Assembly (NCBI RefSeq): GCF_027531815.1
Contig: NZ_JAPZSK010000004.1
Location: forward strand, 186,001 to 250,000
Source of the DNA: Gemmatimonas sp.
Lineage (GTDB): Bacteria > Gemmatimonadota > Gemmatimonadetes > Gemmatimonadales > Gemmatimonadaceae
DNA length: 64,000 nucleotides
Direction: 5' to 3'
The number at the start of each line of letters is the position of its first letter. Positions within the stretch are counted from its first letter, which is position 1. Position numbers and translations under genes: made by a program. A model generated the notes under the pieces. The model made no database searches. It had not been told where the DNA came from and saw only the letters and a program-made list of their open reading frames with translations. Positions 1 through 7,405 of the stretch are shown piece after piece.

Positions 1-223
1 CCGTGCGATCGAGTTCGTAGGCGATCCCCGACTCAGTGAGCTTGTCGGTCATGGCCTTCACGCTCTCCACCGGAACGTCGGCGTAGAGCGGAACCATCGT
101 GGGCGCCGTGGCCCAGCGCGAGACGCCGAAGACCAGGGCGGTGACGATCACCCCGACGGCGATGATGGCAAGCTGCCGGCCGCCACCCAGGCGGCCCAAG
201 AGACTGTCGAGAAGCGAATTCAT
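1..223 (-). CDS. fliF: Flagellar MS-ring protein FliF, N-terminal part
   Basis: Reading leftwards from an ATG at 223, the frame stays open to the window edge and gives about 74 residues. It shows a short N-terminal region, a hydrophobic segment (about residues 17-35, rich in A, I, V and L), then a stretch containing PTMVPLYADVP and a T-E-S-G-I-A-Y-E-L motif. These are the usual start, first membrane helix and first ring-building motif of FliF, the MS-ring protein in the inner membrane. It lies 13 bp after the fliE stop in the flgB-flgC-fliE order. Only the N-terminus is visible, so the identification rests on this part and on context. Confidence 0.85.
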   Translation of the reverse strand, partial: MNSLLDSLLGRLGGGRQLAIIAVGVIVTALVFGVSRWATAPTMVPLYADVPVESVKAMTDKLTESGIAYELDRT

Positions 224-236
224 CGTGTGGCGCTGC

Positions 237-548
237 TCAGGACTGCATGGCGATCACACTGCGATAGGCCTCGACGACCTTGTTGCGCAGCTCGATGATC
301 AAATCGAGGGCCACGCCGGCTTCCTCACTCGCCGCCATGACCTGATGCAGCTCGACGTTCTCGCCGGCGGCGAACCGCTTGGTGAGATCGCCGGAGCGAT
401 CCCGGGCGTCGGACACTTCGTTGAGCACCCGGGTGAACGTGTCGCCGAAGCTGTTGTCGCTCTCACCAGTGATGGGGACTGCCGTCGCGAGCGGCCGGTC
501 CTGTCCGAGGGTGAGATTGCGGGTGTAGAGATCGAGGCGGGTCTGCAT
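237..548 (-). CDS. fliE: Flagellar hook-basal body protein FliE
   Basis: FliE joins the MS ring to the proximal rod. The C-terminal half carries the family signature: SFGDTFTRVLNEVSDARDRS, then GENVELHQVMAASEEAGVAL, then LIIELRNKVVEAYRSV, and the protein ends soon after, as FliE does. I chose the ATG at 548 (MQTRLDLY), giving 103 aa. A start at 575 (112 aa) would abut the stop of the preceding gene and is possible. It sits between an unknown small gene and fliF in the leftward flgB operon and is probably transcribed from the -24/-12 element upstream of flgB. Confidence 0.9.
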   Translation of the reverse strand: MQTRLDLYTRNLTLGQDRPLATAVPITGESDNSFGDTFTRVLNEVSDARDRSGDLTKRFAAGENVELHQVMAASEEAGVALDLIIELRNKVVEAYRSVIAMQS

Positions 549-575
549 GGGGGAATCCGGAGAGCGGAGCGTCAA

Positions 576-956
576 TCAGGCGCGCACATCGAGGCGCACG
601 CCGCGCGCCGCCGGGGGCGTCTGCGCGGTCGTGGCATCCTTGAAGCGACTGTAGGTGAGGGGCCCGAGACTCGCCGTCTTGGCGAAGAAGTTCCGCTCCT
701 CGGCGGTGAGCACCCCCCAGAAGGCCGGGTCGGTACCCGGGGGCGCCTCGGCGGGCACGGCCGACTGGGCGGCCCCTTGTCCGGCGATCGGCATTTGCGG
801 CTTGAGCGCATTCGCGGTGGCCGACGTGCGGGGCTGCGGCAGTCCCGGCTGCGACACGACGCCGTTGTTGCCGGCGTTCGCGGGGCGCGCCGTGTCGGTG
901 CGGGTGGCACCGAGGTTGGGAAGCAGCGGAGTGGAGTTGATGCCGTTGATGCTCAT
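576..956 (-). CDS. Uncharacterised small protein of the flgB operon
   Basis: This is a 126-aa protein I do not recognise. The N-terminal two thirds are low complexity, rich in A, P, N, G and Q, and look disordered. The C-terminal part holds the only ordered-looking block, PAFWGVLTAEERNFFAKTAS then LGPLTYSRF, and ends in GVRLDVRA. It lies between flgC and fliE in the same direction, and its stop directly abuts the longer possible fliE start, so co-transcription and translational coupling are likely. It could be a rod, chaperone or scaffold protein specific to the lineage. No catalytic motif or signal peptide is visible, so function is left open. Confidence 0.7.
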   Translation of the reverse strand: MSINGINSTPLLPNLGATRTDTARPANAGNNGVVSQPGLPQPRTSATANALKPQMPIAGQGAAQSAVPAEAPPGTDPAFWGVLTAEERNFFAKTASLGPLTYSRFKDATTAQTPPAARGVRLDVRA

Positions 957-1091
957 GGACGGGACTTACAGCGAAAGAGGGAAGCGGCGGGCCGGGACCC
1001 GAAGCGATGTCGGAGAGGAGGAAACGGAGGAGGAAGTGACCTCGAACCGAGTCCCGGACCCGCCGCCACGACGGCGGCGATCAGGTGTGGC

Positions 1092-1715
1092 TCAGATGTC
1101 CAGCGCGGCGCGGAGCATGGATTTCGCGGTGCTGAACACCGCCGCGTTGGCTTCGTAGATGCGTTTGGCGTCCATGAGCTTCACGAGTTCCTGCGTGGTG
1201 TCGATGTCGGGGTAGCGCACGTAGCCGGCCTCGTTCGCGTCGGGATGGCCGGGCTCGTACACGAGCCGGCCCTGTCCCTGGTCTTCGGCGATGCCGGCAA
1301 CACGCACACCGTACTCGCCGCCGAGGGGGCCGTTCACACCACCGGCAGCACTCAGCACGGGCACTTCGATGGGTTTGGGCCCGTCTGCCGTCACCGGTAC
1401 GTCGAAGGCCGGCGAGCCGAAGACGCCATTGCTGGCGACGCTCGAGCCCATGGCCTGGGCCGCCGGCGTCCCCGGGTTGTAGACGGCGGTCTGCGACGTG
1501 GCTGCCTCAAGCACGACGTCGCGGCGCCGGTACGGCTGGCCGTCGGGACCGCGCGTGACGTCGGCGTTGGCAATGTTCTGCGCGATGACCTCCATGCGCT
1601 GACGCTGGGCGGCGATGCCGCTGGCGGCGATGCCCATGGATTTGAACATGGGGCGCACCACCTGCTGCCCGGGGACGGGCAGGAGGGCGGGCTGGCGGAT
1701 CGGCTTGATCGGCAT
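1092..1715 (-). CDS. flgC: Flagellar basal-body rod protein FlgC
   Basis: FlgC is a proximal rod protein exported by the flagellar type III system. After a 22-residue extension the protein reads MFKSMGIAASGIAAQRQRME and then the rod and hook family signature VIAQNIANADVTRG. The C-terminus, with a GYVRYPDIDTTQELVKLMDA block and a final NAAVFSTAKSMLRAALDI, is typical of FlgC. The start at 1715 is supported by a strong GGGAGGTAA ribosome binding site and by a one-base stop/start overlap (TGATG) with flgB. An internal ATG at 1649 would give the more usual N-terminus, so the extension is the doubtful part. Confidence 0.92.
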   Translation of the reverse strand: MPIKPIRQPALLPVPGQQVVRPMFKSMGIAASGIAAQRQRMEVIAQNIANADVTRGPDGQPYRRRDVVLEAATSQTAVYNPGTPAAQAMGSSVASNGVFGSPAFDVPVTADGPKPIEVPVLSAAGGVNGPLGGEYGVRVAGIAEDQGQGRLVYEPGHPDANEAGYVRYPDIDTTQELVKLMDAKRIYEANAAVFSTAKSMLRAALDI

Positions 1716-2014
1716 CAGCCGTTACCTCCCTTGATGGCGGTGCGGAGACTGGCGTAGGTCTTTTCGAGGAGGCGCGACGTCGCGAGGAAGCGGAGCTGCT
1801 CGTCGGCGAGCGCCACCATTTCGTCTTCCACGTTGACCGGGTTCAGCTGGGGCTGGGGCGTGCCGGCCTTGGCCTCGAGGGCAAAGCCGTCGCCATTCTG
1901 CAGCGTGGCCTTGGAAACGCGATCGGCAATGCCGCGCGAGCGCTCGACGCTGCGATCGAGCGACGATTTGAGCTGCGGCGCCGAGGTGACGCGATCGATG
2001 AGTCCAAAGAGCAT
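1715..2014 (-). CDS. flgB: Flagellar basal-body rod protein FlgB, short form
   Basis: FlgB is the most proximal rod subunit. The C-terminal half matches the family: NPVNVEDEMVALADEQLRF, then ATSRLLEKTYASLRTAI, the helix that packs in the rod core. The ATG at 2014 gives 99 aa, shorter than the usual 120-140. The conserved N-terminal block of rod proteins (NNIAN...TPGY) is absent and is replaced by a charged helix. A longer frame reaches 2116, but that start lies upstream of the -24/-12 element at 2060-2075, so it is unlikely to be used. It is the first gene of the leftward operon and overlaps flgC by one base. Confidence 0.8.
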   Translation of the reverse strand: MLFGLIDRVTSAPQLKSSLDRSVERSRGIADRVSKATLQNGDGFALEAKAGTPQPQLNPVNVEDEMVALADEQLRFLATSRLLEKTYASLRTAIKGGNG

Positions 2015-2059
2015 CTGACGTACCGGAGTGAAAGGGCGAACGTATCCGGTACGGAGCAA

Positions 2060-2075
2060 AGCAATGTGCGGGCCA
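2060..2075 (-). promoter_or_regulatory. Sigma-54 type -24/-12 promoter of the flgB operon
   Basis: On the minus strand the sequence reads TGGCCC, five bases, TTGCT. The GG and GC dinucleotides are separated by exactly ten bases, as sigma-54 promoters require. Transcription would start near 2048, about 35 bases before the flgB ATG at 2014. An NtrC-family activator gene lies next to it. Found by eye, not with a scored matrix. Confidence 0.7.
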
Positions 2076-2176
2076 AACCGCCGAGGCCGACGGAGTTGGC
2101 CCGTAAAGCATTTCAATTCAACAACTTGACAGGCTGTCAGCGTCGAGCGGGCCGACTCGACCGCCCATGACCATTG

Positions 2177-2201
2177 CCGGCAAAACGGAAAGTTTTGCCG
2201 G
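2177..2201. terminator. Perfect 10-bp stem with 5-base loop
   Basis: CCGGCAAAAC, loop GGAAA, GTTTTGCCGG forms a perfect hairpin between the end of the activator gene (stop at 2274) and the flgB promoter. There is no clean T tract after it on either strand, so it is either a terminator lacking a U run or a control element. Confidence 0.4.
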
Positions 2202-2240
2202 ATCGAGGGTGATCCAAGTTGCCGAGGTGGTGGCGACGGC

Positions 2241-2265
2241 GTGCCCGGCCACCGGGGCCGGGCAC
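2241..2265 (-). terminator. GC-rich hairpin after the sigma-54 activator gene
   Basis: GTGCCCGGCC, a five-base loop, GGCCGGGCAC is a perfect 10-bp stem starting nine bases after the activator stop codon. Position and stability fit a transcription terminator. No U tract follows, as is common in very GC-rich genomes. Confidence 0.5.
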
Positions 2266-2273
2266 GGGACCCG

Positions 2274-3776
2274 TCAGTCCTCGCCGTCGTCCTTGCCGGG
2301 GCCGTTCAGCTTGTTGCGCAACGTGCGCACGCTGATCCCCAGGAGTTCGGCGGCCTTCGTCCGGTTATTATCGGCAGCATGCAGCGCGTGCTGAATCAGC
2401 ACGCGTTCCGCCTCGGCCACATTGAGGGAATTGAGGGCGATGCTGCCGGCGGCGCCGACGGCGGTGGCGGTGCTGCCCCCCCCAACGGCCTCCCCAACGG
2501 CCCCCGGCGCCGCGGCCGCACCGGATACCGCCAGCACGGCCGATGAGCCGACGCCCGGGGTGGTGAAGGCGCGCGGGCGCATGTTGGGCTTGCCGAGGGA
2601 GTGGGCCAGACCGAAGCGCGTGCCCTCGAGGCAGTGCGGCTGGATGATCGGGTCCGGAGTGAGAATGACGGCCCGCTCGATCACGTGCTGCAATTCGCGC
2701 ACATTGCCTGGCCACGGGTAAGACTGGAGCGCCTCGAGCGCGTCGGGGGAGAGCCCCTCGATCTTCTTGCCCAGTTCCGCGGCGACGCGCATCGCGAAGC
2801 GCAGTGCCAGCACCGGGATGTCCTCCGGCCGCTCCCGCAGGGGCGGGATGAGCACCGGGATGGTACTCAATCTGTAGTAGAGGTCCTGCCGGAACGTCCC
2901 GTGGTCGGCCTCCATGGCCAGATCCCGGTTGGTGGTGGCCACGATGCGCACATCCACTTTGATGGGGGTCGTGCCGCCGACGCGTTCGAATTCCTGCTCC
3001 TGCAACACGCGAAGCAGCTTCGCCTGCAGGTCGAGTCGCATTTCCGAGATTTCGTCGAGCAATAGCGTGCCGCGGTTGGCGCGCTCGAACGCCCCTTCGA
3101 CCCGCTTGATGGCGCCGGTGAAGGCACCCTTTTCGTGGCCAAAGAGCGCCGACTCGACCAAGCCTTCCGGCAGCGCCGCGCAGTTGAGCTTGATGAAGGG
3201 CTTGTCGCGGCGCTCGGATTGGTCGTGAATCGCCCGGGCGAACAGTTCCTTCCCGGTGCCCGACTCCCCCTGCAGCAGCACCGTGGCTCGGGTGGGGGCG
3301 GCCATGCTCACGGTCTGGAGAATGCGGCGGATGCTGGGTGAATCGCCGATGATCTGCCGTTCGTTGCGGAACTGCATGACCTCCTTGCGGAGCGATTCGT
3401 TTTCCCGGCGCAGGCGAACGAACTCCAGCGCCTGGTCGACCGCCAGCTCCAGCTGCTGGGGGCGCACTGGCTTCGTGATGTAGTCGATCGCGCCAGCCTT
3501 GATGCTCGCTACGGCATGCTCGATGCTGGCGTGCCCCGTCAGCATGATGAGCGGAATGTCGTACCCCTCGCGCGTGAGGAGCTGGATGAACTCCAGCCCC
3601 GTCAGCCCCGGCATGCGGTAGTCGGAGATGATCAGGTCGATCGCACTTTGCTCGAGGATCCGGAGCGCTTCCGGGACACTGCGGGCGCCTACCGGAGTGT
3701 GACCGGCGTGCGCGAGGGCGTCCTCGAGGATCAGGCCGACTGCCGGCTCGTCGTCGACGTAGAGGATCGTGGCCAT
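2274..3776 (-). CDS. Sigma-54 dependent response regulator, NtrC/FlgR type
   Basis: The 500-aa protein has three domains. Residues 1-120 are a receiver with acidic DDE near the N-terminus, phospho-acceptor Asp at 52 (ISDYRMPG) and the conserved Lys in DYITKPV. Residues 140-375 are an AAA+ ATPase with Walker A GESGTGKE and an intact GAFTGA loop that contacts sigma-54. The C-terminus is a Fis-type helix-turn-helix (NNRTKAAELLGISVRTLRNK). I chose the ATG at 3776 (MATILYVDDE) because the receiver begins there. It lies between two sigma-54 type promoters, so a role as the flagellar class II activator is inferred. No partner kinase gene is seen beside it. Confidence 0.92.
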   Translation of the reverse strand: MATILYVDDEPAVGLILEDALAHAGHTPVGARSVPEALRILEQSAIDLIISDYRMPGLTGLEFIQLLTREGYDIPLIMLTGHASIEHAVASIKAGAIDYITKPVRPQQLELAVDQALEFVRLRRENESLRKEVMQFRNERQIIGDSPSIRRILQTVSMAAPTRATVLLQGESGTGKELFARAIHDQSERRDKPFIKLNCAALPEGLVESALFGHEKGAFTGAIKRVEGAFERANRGTLLLDEISEMRLDLQAKLLRVLQEQEFERVGGTTPIKVDVRIVATTNRDLAMEADHGTFRQDLYYRLSTIPVLIPPLRERPEDIPVLALRFAMRVAAELGKKIEGLSPDALEALQSYPWPGNVRELQHVIERAVILTPDPIIQPHCLEGTRFGLAHSLGKPNMRPRAFTTPGVGSSAVLAVSGAAAAPGAVGEAVGGGSTATAVGAAGSIALNSLNVAEAERVLIQHALHAADNNRTKAAELLGISVRTLRNKLNGPGKDDGED

Positions 3777-3912
3777 GAGGCAGGGCTGGAGTCGCGTGCG
3801 GAAAAAGTCACCCGGCAAATTTATCCGCCTGCCCAAGAAAACGCTAAAGGTTGATTGTCGCAACTCCTTGCAATTGGCTCAGCTAGCACGATTGGGCGTC
3901 CCGCACGCGGTC

Positions 3913-3928
3913 TGGCGCAACCCTTGCA
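3913..3928 (+). promoter_or_regulatory. Sigma-54 type -24/-12 promoter of flgL-fliW
   Basis: TGGCGC, five bases, TTGCA matches the sigma-54 consensus with correct spacing. It lies 110 bp upstream of flgL, in the gap divergent from the NtrC-type activator, leaving a leader of about 100 bases. Identified by eye. Confidence 0.7.
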
Positions 3929-4037
3929 GACGGGGCACGTCAGTTAAGCCGCTCCCCGGCGCACCGATACTTCCCCGTACAACCATCCTCCCGCCATTCC
4001 CGGCCGGGGATCGTTCCGTCGTTCAGCCCCGTCGCCC

Positions 4038-4949
4038 ATGCGCGTCACCAACTCGACCATCACCCTCCGCAGCCAGCTCCGCGTGCAGCAGACGCTGCAG
4101 GCGATCGATCGCGTGCGCGAGGACATCTCCAGCGGTGTGCGCGTTCGCAAGATGTCGGACAGTCCCCTCGACGGGGGGCAGCTGGTGCGCATCGGCAGTT
4201 CCATGCGGGCCATCGGCCAGTTCCGGCGGAATGCCGATGGTGGGATTTCCCGGGCGCAGGCCGAAGAAACCGTGCTCGACCAGCTGGGTAGCGCGCTCAC
4301 GCGGGCCAGCGAGCTGGGCGTGGCGCAGGCCAACGCGACGGCGAACGCCGCAACCCGTCTTGCCGCGAAGCGGGAGGTCGATCAGCTCATCAATCTTTCG
4401 GCCAACCTGGGCAACACCCGCTACGGCGACGAGTACCTTTTCGGCGGGACCCGCGCCACCGAGGCGCCCCTGCAGACGCCGGCGCCGGCCACCGGCAGGT
4501 TCTCCCGCCTGATCGACAGCAGCGGCAATCCCGTCAATCCGAGCGGCGCCATCACGATCGAAGTCGGCGACGGGCGATTCGTGACGCCGAATCACAACGC
4601 CACGCAGATCTTCCTTGACTCCGATGCGCTCGATGCGCTGCGCGCACTCTCCGATGCCCTGGGGGCGAACGACGCCGCGGCCATTCGCGCAGCGACCGAT
4701 CGGGTAACGAGCGCCAACAGCAACGTACAGGCGCTGGTGGCCACGCAGGGCGCTCGCATCAACGAAATGCAGAACGCGCGGACCGGCCTCGACACCCTCG
4801 AGTTCGATCTCACGGTGTATCGCTCGGACCTCCGGGATACCGAAGTCGACAAGGCGATGGTTGAACTGGTCGGCAAGCAGACGTTGTACCAGGCGGCCAT
4901 GAGCGCGACCTCCCGCATCCTTGGCCTCACCCTCACCAATTACCTCTGA
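4038..4949 (+). CDS. flgL: Flagellar hook-filament junction protein FlgL
   Basis: FlgL (HAP3) joins the hook to the flagellin filament. The 303-aa protein begins MRVTNSTITLRSQLRVQQTL, the flagellin-like D0/D1 start, followed by ISSGVRVRKMSDSPLDGGQL, equivalent to the S-G-x-x-x-x-x-S-D-D-P block of HAP3. It ends with VDKAMVELVGKQTLYQAAMS and ILGLTLTNYL, the C-terminal coiled coil. Length is normal. It is the first gene after a sigma-54 type promoter and is followed five bases later by fliW, an order seen in many bacteria. Confidence 0.93.
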   Translation: MRVTNSTITLRSQLRVQQTLQAIDRVREDISSGVRVRKMSDSPLDGGQLVRIGSSMRAIGQFRRNADGGISRAQAEETVLDQLGSALTRASELGVAQANATANAATRLAAKREVDQLINLSANLGNTRYGDEYLFGGTRATEAPLQTPAPATGRFSRLIDSSGNPVNPSGAITIEVGDGRFVTPNHNATQIFLDSDALDALRALSDALGANDAAAIRAATDRVTSANSNVQALVATQGARINEMQNARTGLDTLEFDLTVYRSDLRDTEVDKAMVELVGKQTLYQAAMSATSRILGLTLTNYL

Positions 4950-4954
4950 CCCAC

Positions 4955-5449
4955 ATGAGCACTGCTGCCATGGAACAGTCTCGCGGCCCCGTAGCGATTG
5001 CTCACCCCCTCGGCGCGATGGAGGTGCCCGCCGACGCGGTGATGCGCTTCACCACGCCGATGTGGGGCTTCGAGCCGCATCGCGAGTTCGCGCTGTTGCC
5101 GGCAGCCCGTCAGGGGCTCTGGTGGTTCCTTTCCACCACCGACTCGGCGACGACCTTCGTGCTCGCCGATCCGTTCGTGGCGGTCGACGGGTACAGCATC
5201 GATCTCACCGACCACGAGCGCGATGAGCTGGCGCTGGTGAACGAATCGGATGCGCTGGCGTTGGTGCTGGTCGCCCTGCCCGGAGCGGCCGGCGGGTCGG
5301 TCACCGCCAATTTCCGCGCTCCGCTCGTGTTCAACCTGAGCACGTGCCTGGTGAAGCAGGTGGTGAATCGGGACGAGCAGTTCGGTCTGGCCGAGGCGGT
5401 CGACCTCTCGCGGTATCCGCTGCAGGACGATCCCGTGGCCCAGGGCTGA
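4955..5449 (+). CDS. fliW: Flagellar assembly factor FliW
   Basis: FliW binds flagellin and, when flagellin is exported, is freed to inhibit the translational repressor CsrA. This 164-aa protein has the FliW fold pattern: a WGFEPHREFALLP block corresponding to the usual GFE start, a central FVLADPF stretch, an acidic DLTDHERDEL segment, then LVALPG and VTANFRAPLVFNLSTCLVKQ, which matches the conserved T-A-N-L-x-A-P-x-x-x-N box. It starts five bases after flgL, so the pair is one transcript. CsrA is usually encoded next to fliW but no csrA-like frame is seen in this window. Confidence 0.88.
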   Translation: MSTAAMEQSRGPVAIAHPLGAMEVPADAVMRFTTPMWGFEPHREFALLPAARQGLWWFLSTTDSATTFVLADPFVAVDGYSIDLTDHERDELALVNESDALALVLVALPGAAGGSVTANFRAPLVFNLSTCLVKQVVNRDEQFGLAEAVDLSRYPLQDDPVAQG

Positions 5450-5604
5450 TCGCGCCGCAGGCGCATCGAGCTCCTGAACTGGTCGGCCGGCGAGAATGGC
5501 AACCGGCATGGGGGTACCTCTTCGGGGAATCCAGGCGAGATCGGAACGGTCTCGCTGCGACCCGTCGTCCGGGCGGAATTCACGACCGCCGCCGCGGGCC
5601 GCGC

Positions 5605-7041
5605 TCAGCCGCGATCCCGCAACTGCCGGACCGCGGCCATCACGTCGCCCAGCACGCCATCCCACCCCGACGCATCCCGCTGACGAAGCATGGTGTGGCT
5701 GTCGTACCACGGGGAATGCTCGCCGCTCACCCCCCAGCGATAGTCGGGGCAGAACGGCAAGCAGAGTAACGTGCGTACGCCCGTGGCACCCGCCAGATGC
5801 GCCACGGAGGTGTCGACGGTCACCAGCAGGTCGACCCGCTGCAGCGCATGGGCCGTGTCGTTGAACGAGTGGCACTGGGCTCCCACGTCGACCAGCCGGT
5901 CCTGCAGCTCCGGCGGCAGGGCGCTGGCCACCGCGGGGGATTTCTGCATGGCCACGAACCGCACGCCGGGCAGCTGCAGCAGCGGGGCCAGCTGGGCCCC
6001 GCGCATCGAGCGACGATGATCGTTGGTGTGCTGGGGATTCCCCGCCCAGGTGAGGGCGACCGTGGGCACCCCGTCGCGCGGGAGCTGCTCGGCGAGGTGC
6101 GGCGGGCATGCGCCCTGCGGGGCGAGATAGGGCGCGCCGTCGAGCCCCTCCGGCCCGATCGCGAGCGCGTGCATCAGCGACATGAGGGGGATGTGCAGGT
6201 CATGGTCGGGCAGCGGGGTGCCGTCGACACTGCACTCGGCCACGCCGGGCGCCGCGCTCAGGAGAGGCAGCAGGGGCTCCATGGTTCTCAGGTGCACCGT
6301 GGCGCCGCGCGCGGCGAGGGTGGCGGCGAAGCGGGCGCACATGATGCTGTCACCCAATCCCTGCTCGTGCACGATGAGCAGCCGCTTCCCGCTTAGGGGT
6401 TCGCGCCCCGTCCAGCGGGGGGTCTGCGGGCGTTCGCGGTACAGCACCTCGACCCCGATGGCCTCTTCGCGGTGCTCCATCTCGGCCCAACCGGCCGGCC
6501 ATGCCCCCAGCGCCACCAGCACCATGCCGTACTGCATGCGGGCCCGTGCGTCGTTCGGTGCCAGGGCGAGCGCGGCGGCGTACACGTCCCGGGCGGCGGC
6601 GGCGTCGCCCATGTGCTTGAGGATTTCGGCCAGGTTGTGCATGGCCGCCACGTTCGTGGGGTCGAGCGCCAGCGCGCGCTCGACCGAGGCGAAGGCGAGG
6701 GGCTGATGCCCCATTTGCGAGAGGACCGCGGCCACGTCGTTCGCCGCCGTGCTGTCGTGCGGGCAGAGCGTCGCCACGGCGTGGAACTCCCGGAGCGCGT
6801 CTGCCAGCCGTCCGACGCGGCGATAGAGGACCGCCAGATCGTGATGCGGCACGTGCTCGTTGGGCGCGACGGCGACCACCTCCTCCAGCATGGCGATGGC
6901 TGCCGGGGTATCCCCGGCGCGCTCCACCTCGCGCGCCTCGCGGTACCGCGCCTGCCAGCGCGAAGCGGACGGGCGTTCCCCGGGGCGCGCGTGGGCGGCG
7001 AGTCTGGCGTTCCGAGGGGGGCGTGGCGCGGGGGGTCGCAT
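5605..7041 (-). CDS. TPR-containing glycosyltransferase, candidate flagellin glycosyltransferase
   Basis: The N-terminal half (about residues 30-200 of 478) is a run of tetratricopeptide repeats, for example GDTPAAIAMLEEVVAVAPNE and TAANDVAAVL...ALDPTN. The C-terminal half resembles the ADP-heptose/GT9-like or OGT-like glycosyltransferases attached to TPRs: GKRLLIVHEQGLGDSIMCAR and, near the end, VDLLVTVDTSVAHLAGATG. The ATG at 7041 was chosen; the open frame continues upstream into a non-coding stretch. The gene is head to head with flagellin, the usual place for flagellin-modifying enzymes, so flagellin is the likely acceptor. That target is inference. Confidence 0.75.
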   Translation of the reverse strand: MRPPAPRPPRNARLAAHARPGERPSASRWQARYREAREVERAGDTPAAIAMLEEVVAVAPNEHVPHHDLAVLYRRVGRLADALREFHAVATLCPHDSTAANDVAAVLSQMGHQPLAFASVERALALDPTNVAAMHNLAEILKHMGDAAAARDVYAAALALAPNDARARMQYGMVLVALGAWPAGWAEMEHREEAIGVEVLYRERPQTPRWTGREPLSGKRLLIVHEQGLGDSIMCARFAATLAARGATVHLRTMEPLLPLLSAAPGVAECSVDGTPLPDHDLHIPLMSLMHALAIGPEGLDGAPYLAPQGACPPHLAEQLPRDGVPTVALTWAGNPQHTNDHRRSMRGAQLAPLLQLPGVRFVAMQKSPAVASALPPELQDRLVDVGAQCHSFNDTAHALQRVDLLVTVDTSVAHLAGATGVRTLLCLPFCPDYRWGVSGEHSPWYDSHTMLRQRDASGWDGVLGDVMAAVRQLRDRG

Positions 7042-7107
7042 GCGGAGCGGACGGGGCGGAGGGGGAGATCGGCTCGGACGCGAGCCATTCACGTTTCCGT
7101 CACCTCG

Positions 7108-7152
7108 AGCACGAATCGTGCCAATGCAAGTACTTGTAAAATAAACACTTGC
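7108..7152. promoter_or_regulatory. Palindrome cluster in the glycosyltransferase-flagellin gap
   Basis: Three inverted repeats crowd together in an AT-richer patch. GCACGA-A-TCGTGC is at 7110-7122, CAAGTACTTG at 7127-7136, and GCAAGT at 7126-7131 is matched by ACTTGC at 7147-7152. The first also reads as TGGCAC-N5-GTGCT on the minus strand, a possible -24/-12 element for the glycosyltransferase. The palindrome could equally be an operator. Confidence 0.4.
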
Positions 7153-7342
7153 GAGACATTCCGGTGGCCAATCGGCACGGGCTGCCGCCTGCGCCCTGTC
7201 TCTGGTCGGCAGATCCTGCCGAGTCCGCGCGGGCGGGGAGGCGGCGGAGCCCCCCGGTGTGACGCCGAGCGCCGAGCGCGGGACGGGTGTGCCGGGAGTG
7301 TGAGACGTTGGGCCAGAACTCCGGTCGGAATCGCTCGTCCGC

Positions 7343-7369
7343 TCAAGTTCCGCGGTCCGGCTCCGAGAC
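7343..7369 (+). promoter_or_regulatory. Sigma-28 type promoter of flagellin
   Basis: TCAA at 7343-7346, 15 bases, then TCCGAGAC at 7362-7369 follows the flagellar sigma-28 pattern (TAAA-N15-GCCGATAA). The same GCTCAAGTT block recurs at the flgM promoter. Transcription would begin near 7376, giving a leader of about 73 bases. Confidence 0.6.
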
Positions 7370-7405
7370 TGTGCACTGACCGCGCTCCGGACGTCGGACG
7401 CGGAA

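Noticed and set aside
99-1757. 552-codon open frame on the plus strand across the flg/fli genes
   Set aside because: It is antisense to recognised flgC, fliE and neighbours, and its product is low complexity with no motif. High GC content opens such frames.
4940-6109. 389-codon minus-strand frame over fliW and the glycosyltransferase end
   Set aside because: It crosses two recognised genes and shows only composition-driven repeats of R, G and A.
7181-7196. Possible sigma-54 box (CGGCAC...TGCC) before flagellin
   Set aside because: The GG and GC elements are eight, not ten, bases apart; the sigma-28 type element at 7343 fits better.
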